A DNA stretch of 64,000 nucleotides from Pseudomonas sp. (GCA_007713455.1 VMRT01000010.1:186001-250000), one strand, 5' to 3'. Shown: positions 47,243 through 57,762, numbered from the stretch's first letter. Notes: generated by a model from the sequence alone, not told the origin. Numbers and translations are program-made.

Positions 47243-49216
47243 TCAGAGCCGGGTCGGGCCGTCGTCTTCTGGCTCGCTCGATACCACCGGCGACAGTTCG
47301 AAGCTGTCGGTGCTGTCCATGGCGCTGGCCGCGACGCGGTCGATGCTGTTCAGCGCATGGCCGATGATCGAGCTGACACTGGCTTCGTGATGGTGCACGG
47401 GCAACCGTTCGATAGCCGCCAGGACCTCTTCTCCAGGCACGGTTTCCACCGCGAGCAGGCGCTCGGTGATGTGGTCGAGCGCCGGTTTCAACTGCTGCAG
47501 CAGGGCCAGGCACTCGTGATTAAGCTGCTGCAGGAGCTCATCGGCCGCTTCCAGCGCTTCGCGCGGATCGCTGTCCAGATGCGCGTCGCGCACGGCCTGC
47601 AGGCTCAACAGCGAGCCGCGCGGGCCCATGCCGAGGGCGCCGACCATGGAAAGGGCGATCTTCGAGGCTTCCTGCAGATCCTGCCCGGCGCCGGAAGACA
47701 CCTCGTGGAAATACAGCTGCTCGGCGCCGCGCCCGGCCAGCAGCATCTGGATGCGATTGCGCAGTTCGGAATACATGTGCAGGCGCTTATCTTCCACCGG
47801 CGTTACCAGCGTCACACCCAGCGCCTGACCCCGCGGCAGGATGGTGACCTTTTCCACCCGGCCGACCTTCAGTGCCGCCGCTACCAGCGCGTGGCCGGCC
47901 TCGTGCACGGCAATGCGCTTGCGATCGGTGGCGGACATCGGCGTCACGCCGGAGGGCTGCTCGCCGATGCGGCAGGTTTCCACCGCGTCGACGAAATGCG
48001 CCATATCGACCTGTCTGGCGCCCGCGCGGGCCGCCAGCAATGCTGCGTGGTTGACGATATAGGCGATCGCGGCCGGCGTCAGGCCGACGGTATTGCGCGC
48101 CAGCTGCGGGAAGTCCAGATCGGTCGCCGCGCTGATCTTGCCGGCGTAGAGGCGGAACAGCGCTTCGCGGTCATCGAGGCCGGGCAGGCCGACGGCGATC
48201 GAGCGGTCGAAGCGGCCTTCGCGCACCAGCGCCGGGTCGAGTGAGTTGGGGAAGTTGGTGGCGCCCAACACCAGCACGCCGGCGGCGCCATCGAAGCCGT
48301 CCATCTCGGCGAGGAACTGGTTGATGATGCGGTTGCTCTCGGCATCGCTGGAACGTGTCTGCTCGGCGCGCTTGCCGATGCCGTCGATTTCGTCGATAAA
48401 AATGATGCACGGCGCCTGCTTGCGGGCGGTGCGGAACAGCGCCTTGACCTTTTGGATGCCAACGCCGAAATACATCGAGGAGAAGTCGCTGCCGGTGACC
48501 TGGATGAAGCTGGCATTCGACTCACTCGCTAGCGCCTTGGCCAGCTGGGTCTTGCCGGTGCCGGGCTCGCCGGTCAGCAGCACGCCCTTTGGCGGGCGGG
48601 CGCCAAGACGGGCGTAGGCGGCCGGATCGCGCAGGTAGGCGGTGACGTCGCTGAGCGCCTGCTTGGCCTCGGCGGCGCCGATGACATCAGCGAAGGTCAC
48701 GCCGCTGCCTTTTCGCTGGACTTCAAAGCTACGGGTCTTCATGGCGAAGAACACCGCCGCGCCGATCAGCAGCAGGGCGATCGGTGAGTAGGGCAGAAGG
48801 ATCTTGTAAAACGGCTTTTCCGCGTCGGTCTGGAACATCGCCAACGGGAACAGCTCGCCGCTGCTCTGCGCGTACTGCTCGAGTAGCAGTCTCGCGACGC
48901 GTCCGGACTGGTCCGGCACCCAGTAGCGCAGGCCCTCGTGCAGGCTGACGTAGACCGCATCCTTACCCAATGCGGCGCTGACAATGCTGGCGCCACGCAG
49001 ATCATTCATCAGCACCGAGAGATCGCGGCGATTGGCCTGCCAGGGCTCGGTGGAGTCCTGCAAGGCTTCGAGCATGCTCGCCGCCGCGCCAGTGGCTGGC
49101 GTCGACGGTGCGCTGGGGCGCAACTGCCAATAGGCGACGCTGGCGGCGATCAGCAGGAGCAGGAAAATAAAAAGTACAGGGCCGCGGCGACCTTGTAGCA
49201 GACGGGGTGTTTTCAT
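47243..49216 (-). CDS. FtsH-like membrane AAA+ metalloprotease
   Basis: A 657-residue protein with FtsH layout: two membrane helices (13-31 and 143-159) around a 110-residue periplasmic part, an AAA+ domain, and a zinc protease domain. Walker A is GEPGTGKT (216-223), the pore loop YFG (249-251), Walker B FIDE (273-276), the arginine-finger region REGRFDR (332-338) and the zinc site HEAGH (438-442), with a later Asp in GAGQDLQEAS. Canonical FtsH reads GPPGTGKT and FVG and has other neighbours, so this looks like a paralogue. All catalytic residues are kept; targets are unknown. Confidence 0.88.
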   Translation of the reverse strand: MKTPRLLQGRRGPVLFIFLLLLIAASVAYWQLRPSAPSTPATGAAASMLEALQDSTEPWQANRRDLSVLMNDLRGASIVSAALGKDAVYVSLHEGLRYWVPDQSGRVARLLLEQYAQSSGELFPLAMFQTDAEKPFYKILLPYSPIALLLIGAAVFFAMKTRSFEVQRKGSGVTFADVIGAAEAKQALSDVTAYLRDPAAYARLGARPPKGVLLTGEPGTGKTQLAKALASESNASFIQVTGSDFSSMYFGVGIQKVKALFRTARKQAPCIIFIDEIDGIGKRAEQTRSSDAESNRIINQFLAEMDGFDGAAGVLVLGATNFPNSLDPALVREGRFDRSIAVGLPGLDDREALFRLYAGKISAATDLDFPQLARNTVGLTPAAIAYIVNHAALLAARAGARQVDMAHFVDAVETCRIGEQPSGVTPMSATDRKRIAVHEAGHALVAAALKVGRVEKVTILPRGQALGVTLVTPVEDKRLHMYSELRNRIQMLLAGRGAEQLYFHEVSSGAGQDLQEASKIALSMVGALGMGPRGSLLSLQAVRDAHLDSDPREALEAADELLQQLNHECLALLQQLKPALDHITERLLAVETVPGEEVLAAIERLPVHHHEASVSSIIGHALNSIDRVAASAMDSTDSFELSPVVSSEPEDDGPTRL

Positions 49217-49696
49217 TTCACATCCAATCGGGAAACCCGACGTTTCGACAAACCACCGCCAGGAGGCGGACCACAGTTGTTCGCGGGAAACCCCGCGGCG
49301 CCATTTGCATGGCGCGCCACAGTTCGGATGTGTTGGATGCGATTTATATGCCCGACTGTGTCTCGGCTCGGCAGACTCCGATAGCCGGCGAGAATACGGC
49401 AAGTGCCACCATGGGGGCGGCTACGCGACGAACGGAGAGCAGGTTTTCGACGAATGACCGGCTGTGCGGGGAACGAAAGTGTGCGCCGGATGACGTGCCG
49501 CGACGCCCGGCGGGACTGGCGGAGCACGGCATCTCACGTAAGTGATCCGGCGCAGAGATTGTCCCGCAAGGCCCTGTTAGGGTTCATCGCCGCGCGGTCG
49601 CTTGTCCCGAACCGGGCGCAATAAGAACCTGCCGACAGCCGCCCGGAACCGATGCCGGTGCGGAAAAACAACGTCCGATCGACGCGAGACTTCAAC
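49217..49696. other. 480-base divergent gap between the protease and binding-protein genes
   Basis: No convincing gene; the open frames on both strands lack ribosome sites and homology-like patterns. It holds an inverted repeat at 49298-49315 (GCGCCAT / ATGGCGC around TTGC) and an AT-rich CATATAAAT on the minus strand (49342-49350) that could be a -10 element for the protease gene. No matching -35 is clear. Confidence 0.55.
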
Positions 49697-50455
49697 ATGC
49701 CGACCAACAAGAAGTATCTTCGCTGCGCTTTTCTGGGCGCGCTGATTAGCCTCCTGCCATTCGCCTCGGCCAGCGCCGACGGGGAAACCATCAACCTGCT
49801 CACGCAGAATTTCCCGCCGTTCAGCATGGCCGACGATGGCAAGAATTTCGCCAAGGAGGGTGCGATCAGCGGCATTGATGCCGAGGTGGTGGCCGCTCTG
49901 TTCAAGCGCGCGGGCGTACCCTATGCGATGACGCTGCGTTTCCCGTGGAGCCGCCTGCAGCAGCTGGCCGAGAAGACCCCGGGCTTCGCTGTGTTCTCCC
50001 TCAGCCGTACCCCCGAGCGCGAGCCCAAGTACAAGTGGGTCGGTCCGCTCAGCGAGATCCAGATCGTGCTGCTCAAGACTCCGGAGAGCCAGATTCAGGT
50101 CTCCAGCCTGGATGCCGCCAAGCAGTATCGAATCGGCTCGAAGGATGGCAGCGTGGGCAGTCAGTATCTGATCAATCGTGGCATCGAGGTGCAGAGTTCG
50201 CTGATCGACACCCCGGCCAAGCTGAAGGCCGGTCAGTTCGATCTGTGGGCGACCACCAACCCCTCCGGCGAATACGAGGCGAAGCAGGCCGGCGTCGGCC
50301 CGCTGGCCGTGGCGCTGACCCTGAGCCGTGTCGACCTCTATCTGGCGCTGAACAAGGAAACGCCGGATGCAGTCGTCGAGAAGCTGCAGCGCACCCTCGA
50401 CCAGATGAAGCAGGAAGGGCTGCTGCAGCAGGCGGCGCAGCGTTACGTGAACTGA
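49697..50455 (+). CDS. Orphan periplasmic substrate-binding protein (SBP family 3-like)
   Basis: A 252-residue exported protein with a signal peptide (1-27, cut near ASA-DGE). The two-lobe binding fold is seen in NLLTQNFPPFSMADDG, GIDAEVVAALFKRAGVPY and DTPAKLKAGQFDLWATTN. No permease or ATPase gene is near, so it may feed a transporter encoded elsewhere or act as a sensor. Such solitary amino-acid-binding-like proteins are common in pseudomonads. The ligand is unknown. Confidence 0.82.
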   Translation: MPTNKKYLRCAFLGALISLLPFASASADGETINLLTQNFPPFSMADDGKNFAKEGAISGIDAEVVAALFKRAGVPYAMTLRFPWSRLQQLAEKTPGFAVFSLSRTPEREPKYKWVGPLSEIQIVLLKTPESQIQVSSLDAAKQYRIGSKDGSVGSQYLINRGIEVQSSLIDTPAKLKAGQFDLWATTNPSGEYEAKQAGVGPLAVALTLSRVDLYLALNKETPDAVVEKLQRTLDQMKQEGLLQQAAQRYVN

Positions 50456-50798
50456 AGGCGTTTCACGCTACCGGGGGACGGGTGATCGTTCCTTCGGCGA
50501 GTTCTACCTGCAATCGGATCGCATCACTCCCAGGCATGAATGAGGCGTGCCGGCGAGGCATCTGGCTAACGCGGGTTGCCGCCGTGGGGCCTGCCCACAC
50601 TGCCTCTTAGATTTCGTCTGGCGGATTCTGATAAACGACTGTTGGCCGAACTCATCGCCCTGGGGTAGCCGCGTGGCCCCGGTTCGATCAACAAGTCGCC
50701 GGAAAATGAAACGGCAGGGGATTTTTTGCCGGTTTGGACTGCCTTAGTCCAGTGGAGCGGTATCGCTCCAACCGCACTCCTGGCGATTCGAGAATTCG
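50456..50798. other. 343-base gap before the FecR/OmpA pair
   Basis: No convincing gene. The last 90 bases hold three tandem hairpins (listed separately). The middle part, around 50590-50660, is less GC-rich (TTAGATTTCG, TTCTGATAAACG) and may hold the promoter. Confidence 0.55.
50712..50770 (+). promoter_or_regulatory. Three tandem hairpins in the leader of the FecR-domain gene
   Basis: Stem 1 CGGCA/TGCCG (50712-50731, ten-base loop ending in T6), stem 2 GGACT/AGTCC (50736-50750) and stem 3 TGGAGCG/CGCTCCA (50753-50770, four-base loop) follow each other with 2-4 base gaps, ending 28 bases before the ATG. Stem 1 has its T-run in the loop, so it is not a simple terminator. They could be a regulatory leader, though no known riboswitch class is matched by eye. 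Confidence 0.4.
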
Positions 50799-51260
50799 AT
50801 GACTTGCTTCAATAACTACATGCTGCGTGCCTTCTGCATGGCCGCCGCAGTCTGGATTGCGCCTGCCAACGCCGAGAACCTACCCGAACCGGTAGGCCAT
50901 GTGGCGCGGGTGGAAGGCGCTGCGTACATCAGCAGTCGCGGCTATACCAACGCCGCCAAGGTCGGCCAGGCAATCGTGCCGGGTGTGGCTTTGAGCACCG
51001 GCGCCGAAGGTGCGCTGGGGGTGATTCTCGGCGACGGCAGTGTTTTGGCGTTCGGCCCGCACAGCGAGCTGACCCTAGACGACTATCGCTTCGCCCCGGC
51101 ATTGGATGAGCTGCGCCTGCGCGCGACGCTCAATCGCGGCACGCTCAACCTGATTGCGGGCGACATGGCCCGCCTCGATCCACAGGCCATCGCTGTCGAC
51201 ACGCCGGACGGTCGCATCGGCGTGCGCGGTGGCCAGGTGTTGATGAAGGTGAGCCCGTGA
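50799..51260 (+). CDS. Exported FecR-domain protein
   Basis: A 153-residue protein with a signal peptide (1-25, cut near ANA-ENL) and a single FecR domain (VGHVARVEGAAYI, GAEGALGVILGDGSVLAFGPHSELTLDDY and IAVDTPDGRIGVRGG). It lacks the membrane helix and the N-terminal sigma-binding part of true FecR, so it is not an anti-sigma factor by itself. The OmpA-like gene starts inside its stop (GTGA), so the two are probably partners at the envelope. Confidence 0.85.
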   Translation: MTCFNNYMLRAFCMAAAVWIAPANAENLPEPVGHVARVEGAAYISSRGYTNAAKVGQAIVPGVALSTGAEGALGVILGDGSVLAFGPHSELTLDDYRFAPALDELRLRATLNRGTLNLIAGDMARLDPQAIAVDTPDGRIGVRGGQVLMKVSP

Positions 51261-51841
51261 AGCCGATTACGCTGATGCAAACGATGGTGCTGCTGGCGAT
51301 GACGGCAGTGGCGGGCTGCGCGCAGCATTCCTACGTGATGCTGGCGGACGACAGTGGTGGGCGCGGTGGTGTGATGCTTGGAGAGGAAGGGCAGCGTCGG
51401 CTGGATGCGTCTGGCCAGGGCATGGCAATTGCCGGTACCGGTCAGGCCTATGTCGTACCGGACATGCGCCGCAAGGCGGATTTCGACAAGGCGCTGGCTG
51501 CCCAGCCGGCATTGCCCGAGCGTTTTAGCCTTCATATCGCGCCATCCGGCGCGTTGGACAGCACGGCTGAACAACTGCTGGACAGCGTTCTGCTGGCAGC
51601 CCAGCGTCGGGACTATCCGGTGGTAACAGTCATCGGCCATACCGATACGCTGGGTCATCGTGCGGCCAACGAGCAGGTCGGTTTGCGTCGCGCCCAAGCG
51701 GTCGCCGAGCTGTTGCGCACCAAGGGGCTGGAAGCGATGGAGTTGCGGGTGGAATCCCACGGCGAGCGCAATCTTCTGATAGCGACGCCGGATGCCACGG
51801 CCGAGCCGCGCAATCGGCGAGTCGAAATTCTGGTGCGTTGA
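51257..51841 (+). CDS. OmpA-family lipoprotein
   Basis: A 194-residue protein with a lipobox (TAVAGC, Cys near residue 21) and a C-terminal OmpA-like peptidoglycan-binding domain (VIGHTDTLGHRAANEQVGLRRA, then NRRVEILV). The conserved Asp and Arg that grip diaminopimelate are present. It begins with a GTG overlapping the stop of the FecR-domain gene. It would tie the outer membrane to the wall and could carry the FecR protein. Confidence 0.87.
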   Translation: MKPITLMQTMVLLAMTAVAGCAQHSYVMLADDSGGRGGVMLGEEGQRRLDASGQGMAIAGTGQAYVVPDMRRKADFDKALAAQPALPERFSLHIAPSGALDSTAEQLLDSVLLAAQRRDYPVVTVIGHTDTLGHRAANEQVGLRRAQAVAELLRTKGLEAMELRVESHGERNLLIATPDATAEPRNRRVEILVR

Positions 51842-51850
51842 GGTCGATGA

Positions 51851-51869
51851 CGCGGCGACTGGCGCCGCG
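51851..51869. terminator. Hairpin between the OmpA-like gene and ridA
   Basis: A 7-bp stem (CGCGGCG / CGCCGCG, loop ACTGG) lies between convergent stops. There is no T-run. Confidence 0.4.
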
Positions 51870-51885
51870 CCGACAGACGATCCGA

Positions 51886-52266
51886 TCAGTCGATGACCAG
51901 AACGGCGTCCATTTCAACCTGCGCACCCTTGGGCAGCGCGGAGACACCGATGGCGGCACGCGCCGGGTACGGCTGCTGGCAGTAGCGGCTCATCACCTCG
52001 TTGACGGTGGCGAAGTTGCCGAGGTCGGTAAGGAAGATGTTGAGCTTGACGATGTCCTTCAGCGAGCCGCCAGCCGCTTCTGCCACCGCCTTGAGGTTCT
52101 CGAAAACCTGCACCGCCTGCGCTTCGAAACCTTCCACCAGCTCCATGCTCTTGGGATCCAGCGGGATCTGCCCGGACAGGTAGACGGTGTTGCCGGCCTT
52201 AATGGCCTGGGAGTAGGTGCCAATGGCGGCCGGCGCCTTGTCGGTGTTGATCACGGTCTTGCTCAT
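51886..52266 (-). CDS. ridA: RidA-family 2-iminobutanoate/2-iminopropanoate deaminase
   Basis: A 126-residue enzyme that clears reactive enamine/imine products of PLP enzymes such as IlvA. Family features: [20 protein letters not shown] (residues 16-35), the catalytic Arg in [20 protein letters not shown] near residue 105, and the Glu that follows. It lies downstream of spoT in the same direction, 105 bases away. Confidence 0.95.
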   Translation of the reverse strand: MSKTVINTDKAPAAIGTYSQAIKAGNTVYLSGQIPLDPKSMELVEGFEAQAVQVFENLKAVAEAAGGSLKDIVKLNIFLTDLGNFATVNEVMSRYCQQPYPARAAIGVSALPKGAQVEMDAVLVID

Positions 52267-52370
52267 GGAGACTCCTCTGAGGGTTGGGCAACGGGCAGCC
52301 AGCATAATGGCTGATGGCGAGAGCGGCCAGCCGTGGCGTTTTGCAGACAGGTCGAAGTCGACGGAGGAGG

Positions 52371-54479
52371 TCAGGCCTTGACGCGGGTAATGCGGGTGAC
52401 GCCCTTGATCGCGCGCAGCTTCTTGATGACTCGGGCCAGGTGCACGCGGTCATGCACGCTGACCACCAGCTGGACGACGCTGATGCGGCCGTCGCGCTCG
52501 TCCATGCCGATCTTCTCGATGTTGCCGTCGGCGGCATTGACGCTGCCAGCGAGCAGGGCGATCAGGCCGCGCTGGTGCTCCAGCTCGACCCGGAGCTCGA
52601 CATTGAACTCGCCGGTGACATCCTTCGACCAGGACAGCTGGATGCACTTGTCCGGGTTGTGCCGCACATCGGCGATGTTCCGACAGGTTTCCAGGTGCAC
52701 GACCATGCCCTTGCCGGCCGATAGATGCCCGACGATGGGGTCGCCGGGAATCGGCGTACAGCACTTGGCGTAGTTCAGCACCAGCCCTTCGGTGCCGCGA
52801 ATCGCCAACGGACCTTCGAGTGCCGGTGCTTCCTCATTGTCGTGCGATATCAGACGGCGCGCGATCACATAGGCCATGCGGTTGCCCAGGCCGATATCCT
52901 CCAGCAGATCCTCGACGTACTCCATGTGGTATTCGGTCAGTACCTGCTGGATGCGCTCGGCGCTGATCTTGTCCAGGCTGGTCTCGAAGCCGCTGAGCGC
53001 CTTGCTCAGCAGGCGCTCGCCGAGGTTGATCGACTCCGAACGACGCTGCAGCTTGAGCGCATGGCGGATATGCGTGCGTGCCTTGCCGGTGACGACAAAA
53101 TTCAGCCAGGCCGGATTCGGCCGCGCACCTGGTGCGGTGACGATCTCCACCGTCGAGCCACTCTCCAGTGGTTGCGACAGCGGCGCCAGGCGACGGTTGA
53201 CGCGGCAGGCGATGCAGGTGTTGCCGACGTCGGTGTGCACCGCGTAGGCGAAGTCGACGGCGGTGGAACCCTTGGGCATCTCCATGATGCGGCCCTTGGG
53301 GGTGAAGACGTAGACCTCGTCGGGGAACAGGTCGATCTTCACGCTCTCGATGAATTCCAGCGAGTTGCCGGCGCGTTGCTGTAGTTCCAGTACACCCTTG
53401 ACCCACTGGCGGGCGCGGGCGTGGGTGCCCTTGGGCACTTCGTCCTCGGGGGACTTGTATAGCCAGTGCGCGGCGATGCCGTTGTTGGCCATCTCTTCCA
53501 TCTCGCGGGTGCGAATCTGGATCTCGATGGGCACGCCGTGCATGCCGAACAGGGTGGTGTGCAGGGACTGGTAGCCGTTGGCCTTGGGGATCGCGATGTA
53601 GTCCTTGAAGCGGCCCGGCAGCGGTTTGTAGAGGCTGTGCACCGCGCCGAGCACGCGGTAGCAGGTGTCGACCTTGTCCACCACGATGCGGAAGGCGTAG
53701 ACGTCCATGATCTCGTGGAACGCCTTGCGCTTGCCGCGCATCTTCTTGTAGATGCTGTACAGGTGCTTCTCGCGGCCCAGTACGTCGCCTTCCAGCCCTT
53801 CGCGTTCGAGACAGTGAATCAGCGACTGTTCGATCTTTTCAACGATCTCATTGCGGTTGCCCCGGGCGCGGCGTACGGCGGCGCGGATGCGCTCCGAGCG
53901 CATCGGGTGCATGGCCTTGAAGCCCAGATCCTCGAACTCCACGCGCATGGTGTGCATGCCCAGCCGGTTGGCGATGGGTGCGTAGATCTCCAGGGTTTCC
54001 TTGGCGATGCGGCGGCGCTTTTCGCCGGCCAGTACTTCCAGCGTGCGCATGTTGTGCAGGCGGTCGGCGAGCTTGACCAGGATCACGCGGATGTCGCGGG
54101 CCATCGCCATGGCCATCTTCTGGAAGTTTTCGGCCTGCGCTTCGGCCTTGGTCTCGAAGTTCATCTGGGTCAGCTTGCTGACCCCGTCGACCAGTTCTGC
54201 AACGGTTTCGCCGAACTGCGCGACCAGTGCGTCCTTGGGAATGCCGGTGTCCTCGATGACGTCATGCAGCATCGCGGCCATCAGGCTCTGATGGTCCATG
54301 TGCATGTCGGCGAGGATGTTGGCTACCGCGAGAGGATGGGTGACGTAGGCTTCACCGCTGCGCCGGCGTTGACCGTCGTGGGCCTGCTCGGCGTAGAAAT
54401 ATGCACGACGGACCAGATTGACCTGATCCGGGCCGAGGTAGGTCGATAGGCGATCCGCAAGCGCGTCTATGGCTGGCAA
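52371..54479 (-). CDS. spoT: Bifunctional (p)ppGpp synthetase/hydrolase SpoT
   Basis: A 702-residue regulator of the stringent response. The N-terminal HD hydrolase domain is intact ([15 protein letters not shown] and MLHDVIEDT). The synthetase region (about 230-340; [34 protein letters not shown]), TGS (about 385-450; [22 protein letters not shown]) and C-terminal ACT domain follow. The intact HD box marks SpoT rather than RelA. It follows rpoZ after 60 bases, as in other gammaproteobacteria. Confidence 0.97.
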   Translation of the reverse strand: MPAIDALADRLSTYLGPDQVNLVRRAYFYAEQAHDGQRRRSGEAYVTHPLAVANILADMHMDHQSLMAAMLHDVIEDTGIPKDALVAQFGETVAELVDGVSKLTQMNFETKAEAQAENFQKMAMAMARDIRVILVKLADRLHNMRTLEVLAGEKRRRIAKETLEIYAPIANRLGMHTMRVEFEDLGFKAMHPMRSERIRAAVRRARGNRNEIVEKIEQSLIHCLEREGLEGDVLGREKHLYSIYKKMRGKRKAFHEIMDVYAFRIVVDKVDTCYRVLGAVHSLYKPLPGRFKDYIAIPKANGYQSLHTTLFGMHGVPIEIQIRTREMEEMANNGIAAHWLYKSPEDEVPKGTHARARQWVKGVLELQQRAGNSLEFIESVKIDLFPDEVYVFTPKGRIMEMPKGSTAVDFAYAVHTDVGNTCIACRVNRRLAPLSQPLESGSTVEIVTAPGARPNPAWLNFVVTGKARTHIRHALKLQRRSESINLGERLLSKALSGFETSLDKISAERIQQVLTEYHMEYVEDLLEDIGLGNRMAYVIARRLISHDNEEAPALEGPLAIRGTEGLVLNYAKCCTPIPGDPIVGHLSAGKGMVVHLETCRNIADVRHNPDKCIQLSWSKDVTGEFNVELRVELEHQRGLIALLAGSVNAADGNIEKIGMDERDGRISVVQLVVSVHDRVHLARVIKKLRAIKGVTRITRVKA

Positions 54480-54539
54480 GACAGTGCTCCTTGCCAGCGG
54501 GCTTCGATGTTATCGGTTCGACTTCGACCTGGCATTTAT

Positions 54540-54803
54540 TCAGATGGCCTCGTTCGGCTCTTCCTCGTACTGGGTAAAGAGAGGCTCGTCGTCAACGATC
54601 TCGTCTTGTGCAATGACATCGTAGTCGACCAGGCCGGAAGCGATCTCGCGCAGGGCGACGACGGTCGGCTTGTCATTTTCCCATGCGACCTTGGGCTCCT
54701 TGCCACCGGTGGCCAGCTGGCGCGAGCGCTTGGTAGCGAGCATGACCAGCTCGAAGCGGTTATCGACGTTGTCCAGGCAATCTTCAACGGTAACGCGGGC
54801 CAT
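54540..54803 (-). CDS. rpoZ: RNA polymerase omega subunit
   Basis: An 87-residue subunit that helps assemble the polymerase and forms part of the ppGpp site with beta-prime. [20 protein letters not shown] and [12 protein letters not shown] are the usual starting sequence, and the acidic tail ends EEEPNEAI. The ATG at 54803 is preferred over the two upstream Met codons because the family starts MARVT. It lies between gmk and spoT. Confidence 0.96.
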   Translation of the reverse strand: MARVTVEDCLDNVDNRFELVMLATKRSRQLATGGKEPKVAWENDKPTVVALREIASGLVDYDVIAQDEIVDDEPLFTQYEEEPNEAI

Positions 54804-54909
54804 GGTGTTCCTCATCAATAGCGGTAGAGCGTGCCCGAATGGGCGAGCGGACGGAGTAGTCTAAAAAATCACCAGCCTTAATGGAAGCGCTGTTTCTGCG
54901 GGCTGTGCG

Positions 54910-55608
<699 letters not shown>

Positions 55609-56472
55609 TTATTCGAGGTTTTGCACCTGCTCGCGCATCTGCTCGATCAATACCTTGAGATTGACCGCGGCCTGAGTGCTGCGCGGGTCGAACGCTTTCG
55701 AGCCGAGGGTGTTGGCTTCGCGATTGAGTTCCTGCATGAGGAAGTCGAGCCGGCGTCCGGCCGCGCCGCCGGTCTTGAGTACCCGTCGCACTTCGGTCAC
55801 ATGGGTGTTCAGGCGGTCCAGTTCTTCGGCAACGTCACTCTTCTGTGCCAGCAGGACCATCTCCTGTTCGAGGCGCTGTGGGTCGAGCTCTGCCTGCATT
55901 TCGCTGAAGCGGTCGAGCACCTTCTGGCGCTGGGCTGCGAGCATCTGCGGCACCTGTTCGCGCAGCGTGGCAACTTCTTCGAGGATGCTGTCCAGACGCT
56001 CGTTGAGCAGCTTGGCCAGTTCGTCGCCCTCACGCCGGCGGCCTTCCTTGAGCTGCTCGAGCGCACTGTGGAAGAGCTGCAGGGCACTCTGGTTGAGTGT
56101 CTGTGGGTCGACCGCGTCGCCGACCAGTACGCCCGGCCAGCCAAGTACCTGCAGCGGGTCAATCGGTGCGGGTTGGCTGATCAGTGCGGCAACGCTTTCG
56201 GCGGCGGCGATCAACTGGCTGGCGCGCTCGCGGTCGACCTGCAGGGCGGTGCGGTTGTTTTCCTCGGCGAAGCGCAAAGTGCATTCCACCTTGCCGCGCG
56301 AGATGCCTTTGCGCAGGGCATCGCGAACCGCGCCTTCGAGGTCGCGGAAGGCGTCCGGCAGGCGCAGGTGCGGCTCGAGATAGCGATGATTGACCGAGCG
56401 GATTTCCCAACTGAGGGTGCCATGGGTGCCGGCCTGCTCGCTGCGGGCAAAGGCCGTCATGCTGTGGACCAT
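55609..56472 (-). CDS. yicC: YicC-family endoribonuclease
   Basis: A 287-residue protein, the same length as E. coli YicC, with MTAFAR at the start, a helical middle (EQVPQMLAAQRQKVLDRF) and the family's C-terminal signature RRLDFLMQELNREANTLGSK. YicC is reported to be a stress-linked RNase that degrades the small RNA RyhB in E. coli; whether this holds here is unknown. ATG at 56472 with an alternative at 56460. It is divergent from rph. Confidence 0.93.
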   Translation of the reverse strand: MVHSMTAFARSEQAGTHGTLSWEIRSVNHRYLEPHLRLPDAFRDLEGAVRDALRKGISRGKVECTLRFAEENNRTALQVDRERASQLIAAAESVAALISQPAPIDPLQVLGWPGVLVGDAVDPQTLNQSALQLFHSALEQLKEGRRREGDELAKLLNERLDSILEEVATLREQVPQMLAAQRQKVLDRFSEMQAELDPQRLEQEMVLLAQKSDVAEELDRLNTHVTEVRRVLKTGGAAGRRLDFLMQELNREANTLGSKAFDPRSTQAAVNLKVLIEQMREQVQNLE

Positions 56473-56584
56473 CGGGGATACCTCTCGATTGCGGGCTGCG
56501 AAAGGCGAAGGATTGTAAAGGAAAACAGGGTGTCGCGGCAGCGATGGCCGGACGGCCGCGACCCTTTTCCGCGCCAATGGGCTC

Positions 56585-56590
56585 TATAAT
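56585..56590 (+). promoter_or_regulatory. Consensus -10 element upstream of rph
   Basis: A perfect TATAAT 34 bases before the rph ATG. At the usual 17-base spacing the -35 position reads CCCTTT, a poor match, so activity is likely modest. Confidence 0.45.
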
Positions 56591-56623
56591 GCCGGTCAAT
56601 TTCCCATCTAGCAGGACCTATAC

Positions 56624-57346
56624 ATGAAGCGACCCAGTGGCCGTGCCGCCGATCAGCTGCGCTCGATCCGCATCACCCGCAACTACACCAAGCATGCCGA
56701 GGGCTCGGTGCTGGTGGAGTTCGGCGACACCAAGGTGATCTGCACGGTCAGCATCGAGTCCGGCGTCCCGCGTTTCCTGAAAGGGCAGGGGCAGGGTTGG
56801 CTGACCGCCGAGTACGGCATGCTGCCGCGCGCTACGGGTGAGCGTAACCAGCGTGAAGCCTCGCGCGGCAAGCAGGGTGGGCGCACCCTGGAAATCCAGC
56901 GCCTGATCGGTCGTTCGTTGCGTGCGGCGCTCGACATGAGCAAGCTCGGTGAGAACACGCTGTTCATCGACTGCGATGTGATCCAGGCCGACGGCGGTAC
57001 GCGCACGGCGTCGATCACCGGTGCCATGGTGGCGGTGATCGATGCGCTCAAGGTGCTAAAGAAACGTGGCGGTCTGAAGGCGGGCGATCCGGTCAAGCAG
57101 ATGATTGCAGCGGTATCGGTCGGTATCTATCAGGGCGAACCGGTGCTGGATCTGGATTACCTGGAGGACTCGGCGGCCGAAACCGATCTGAATGTGGTGA
57201 TGACCGACGCCGGTGGTTTCATCGAGGTACAGGGAACTGCCGAAGGCGCGCCGTTCCAGCCTGCTGAGCTCAACGCCATGCTGGCCCTGGCTCAGGACGG
57301 CGTGCGACAGTTGTTCGAGTTGCAGCGCGCCGCGCTGGCTGACTGA
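56624..57346 (+). CDS. rph: Ribonuclease PH
   Basis: A 240-residue phosphate-dependent exoribonuclease that trims the 3' ends of tRNA precursors. It begins [21 protein letters not shown], and has the RNA-binding Arg run [22 protein letters not shown] region and the phosphate-site [19 protein letters not shown]. The protein is full length, unlike the frameshifted rph of E. coli K-12. Confidence 0.96.
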   Translation: MKRPSGRAADQLRSIRITRNYTKHAEGSVLVEFGDTKVICTVSIESGVPRFLKGQGQGWLTAEYGMLPRATGERNQREASRGKQGGRTLEIQRLIGRSLRAALDMSKLGENTLFIDCDVIQADGGTRTASITGAMVAVIDALKVLKKRGGLKAGDPVKQMIAAVSVGIYQGEPVLDLDYLEDSAAETDLNVVMTDAGGFIEVQGTAEGAPFQPAELNAMLALAQDGVRQLFELQRAALAD

Positions 57347-57363
57347 GCGAGAGGTAACGCGAA

Positions 57364-57732
57364 ATGACCGATCAGGATCTCGTGCCGCTGCCCAACCGCG
57401 AAGCGCGTCAGTGGGCGATGTTCTGCCACTACTCGTCGTTTTTCTGGTTTCTGGCGCCGATGATCGGCAACGTGATTGGTCCGCTGATCGTCTGGCAGCT
57501 GAAGAAGGACATGGATCCCTTCGTCGATCAGCAGGGCAAGGAAGCGCTGAATTTCCAGCTTACCTTCAGCATCGTGATGATGATCTGCGGCTTGCTGGCC
57601 TGGATCCTCATCGGCTTTCCGCTGATGGTGCTGGTGAGCGTAGTGGCGCTGGTGCTGGTGGTGATCGCCGGCATCCGTGCCAACGAGGGCAAGCCCTACC
57701 GCTATCCGTTCTGCTGGCGGCTGGTCAAGTAG
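57364..57732 (+). CDS. DUF4870 membrane protein
   Basis: A 122-residue protein with three predicted helices. It shows the DUF4870 pattern: REARQWAMFCHYSSF, then GPLIVWQLKKDMDPFVDQQGKEALNFQ, and a double-helix end with a short EGKPYRYPFC loop. The function is unknown. It is 17 bases after rph and probably cotranscribed. Confidence 0.88.
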   Translation: MTDQDLVPLPNREARQWAMFCHYSSFFWFLAPMIGNVIGPLIVWQLKKDMDPFVDQQGKEALNFQLTFSIVMMICGLLAWILIGFPLMVLVSVVALVLVVIAGIRANEGKPYRYPFCWRLVK

Positions 57733-57739
57733 GGCAAAC

Positions 57740-57762
57740 CGCTGAGCCTCAGAGGCTCAGCG
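57740..57762. terminator. Hairpin overlapping the end of crc
   Basis: A perfect 10-bp stem (CGCTGAGCCT / AGGCTCAGCG, loop CAG) between the convergent DUF4870 and crc genes. It includes the crc stop codon and its last codons, so the gene end and the hairpin share bases. There is no T-run. Confidence 0.6.

Noticed and set aside
49207-49624. Small plus-strand open frames upstream of the binding-protein gene
   Set aside because: Two frames overlap each other with Arg-rich, low-complexity products, no ribosome sites and no signal peptide.
50712-50770. A c-di-GMP riboswitch or integron attC site
   Set aside because: The three hairpins lack the conserved loop sequences of GEMM riboswitches and the GTTRRRY/RYYYAAC ends of attC sites.
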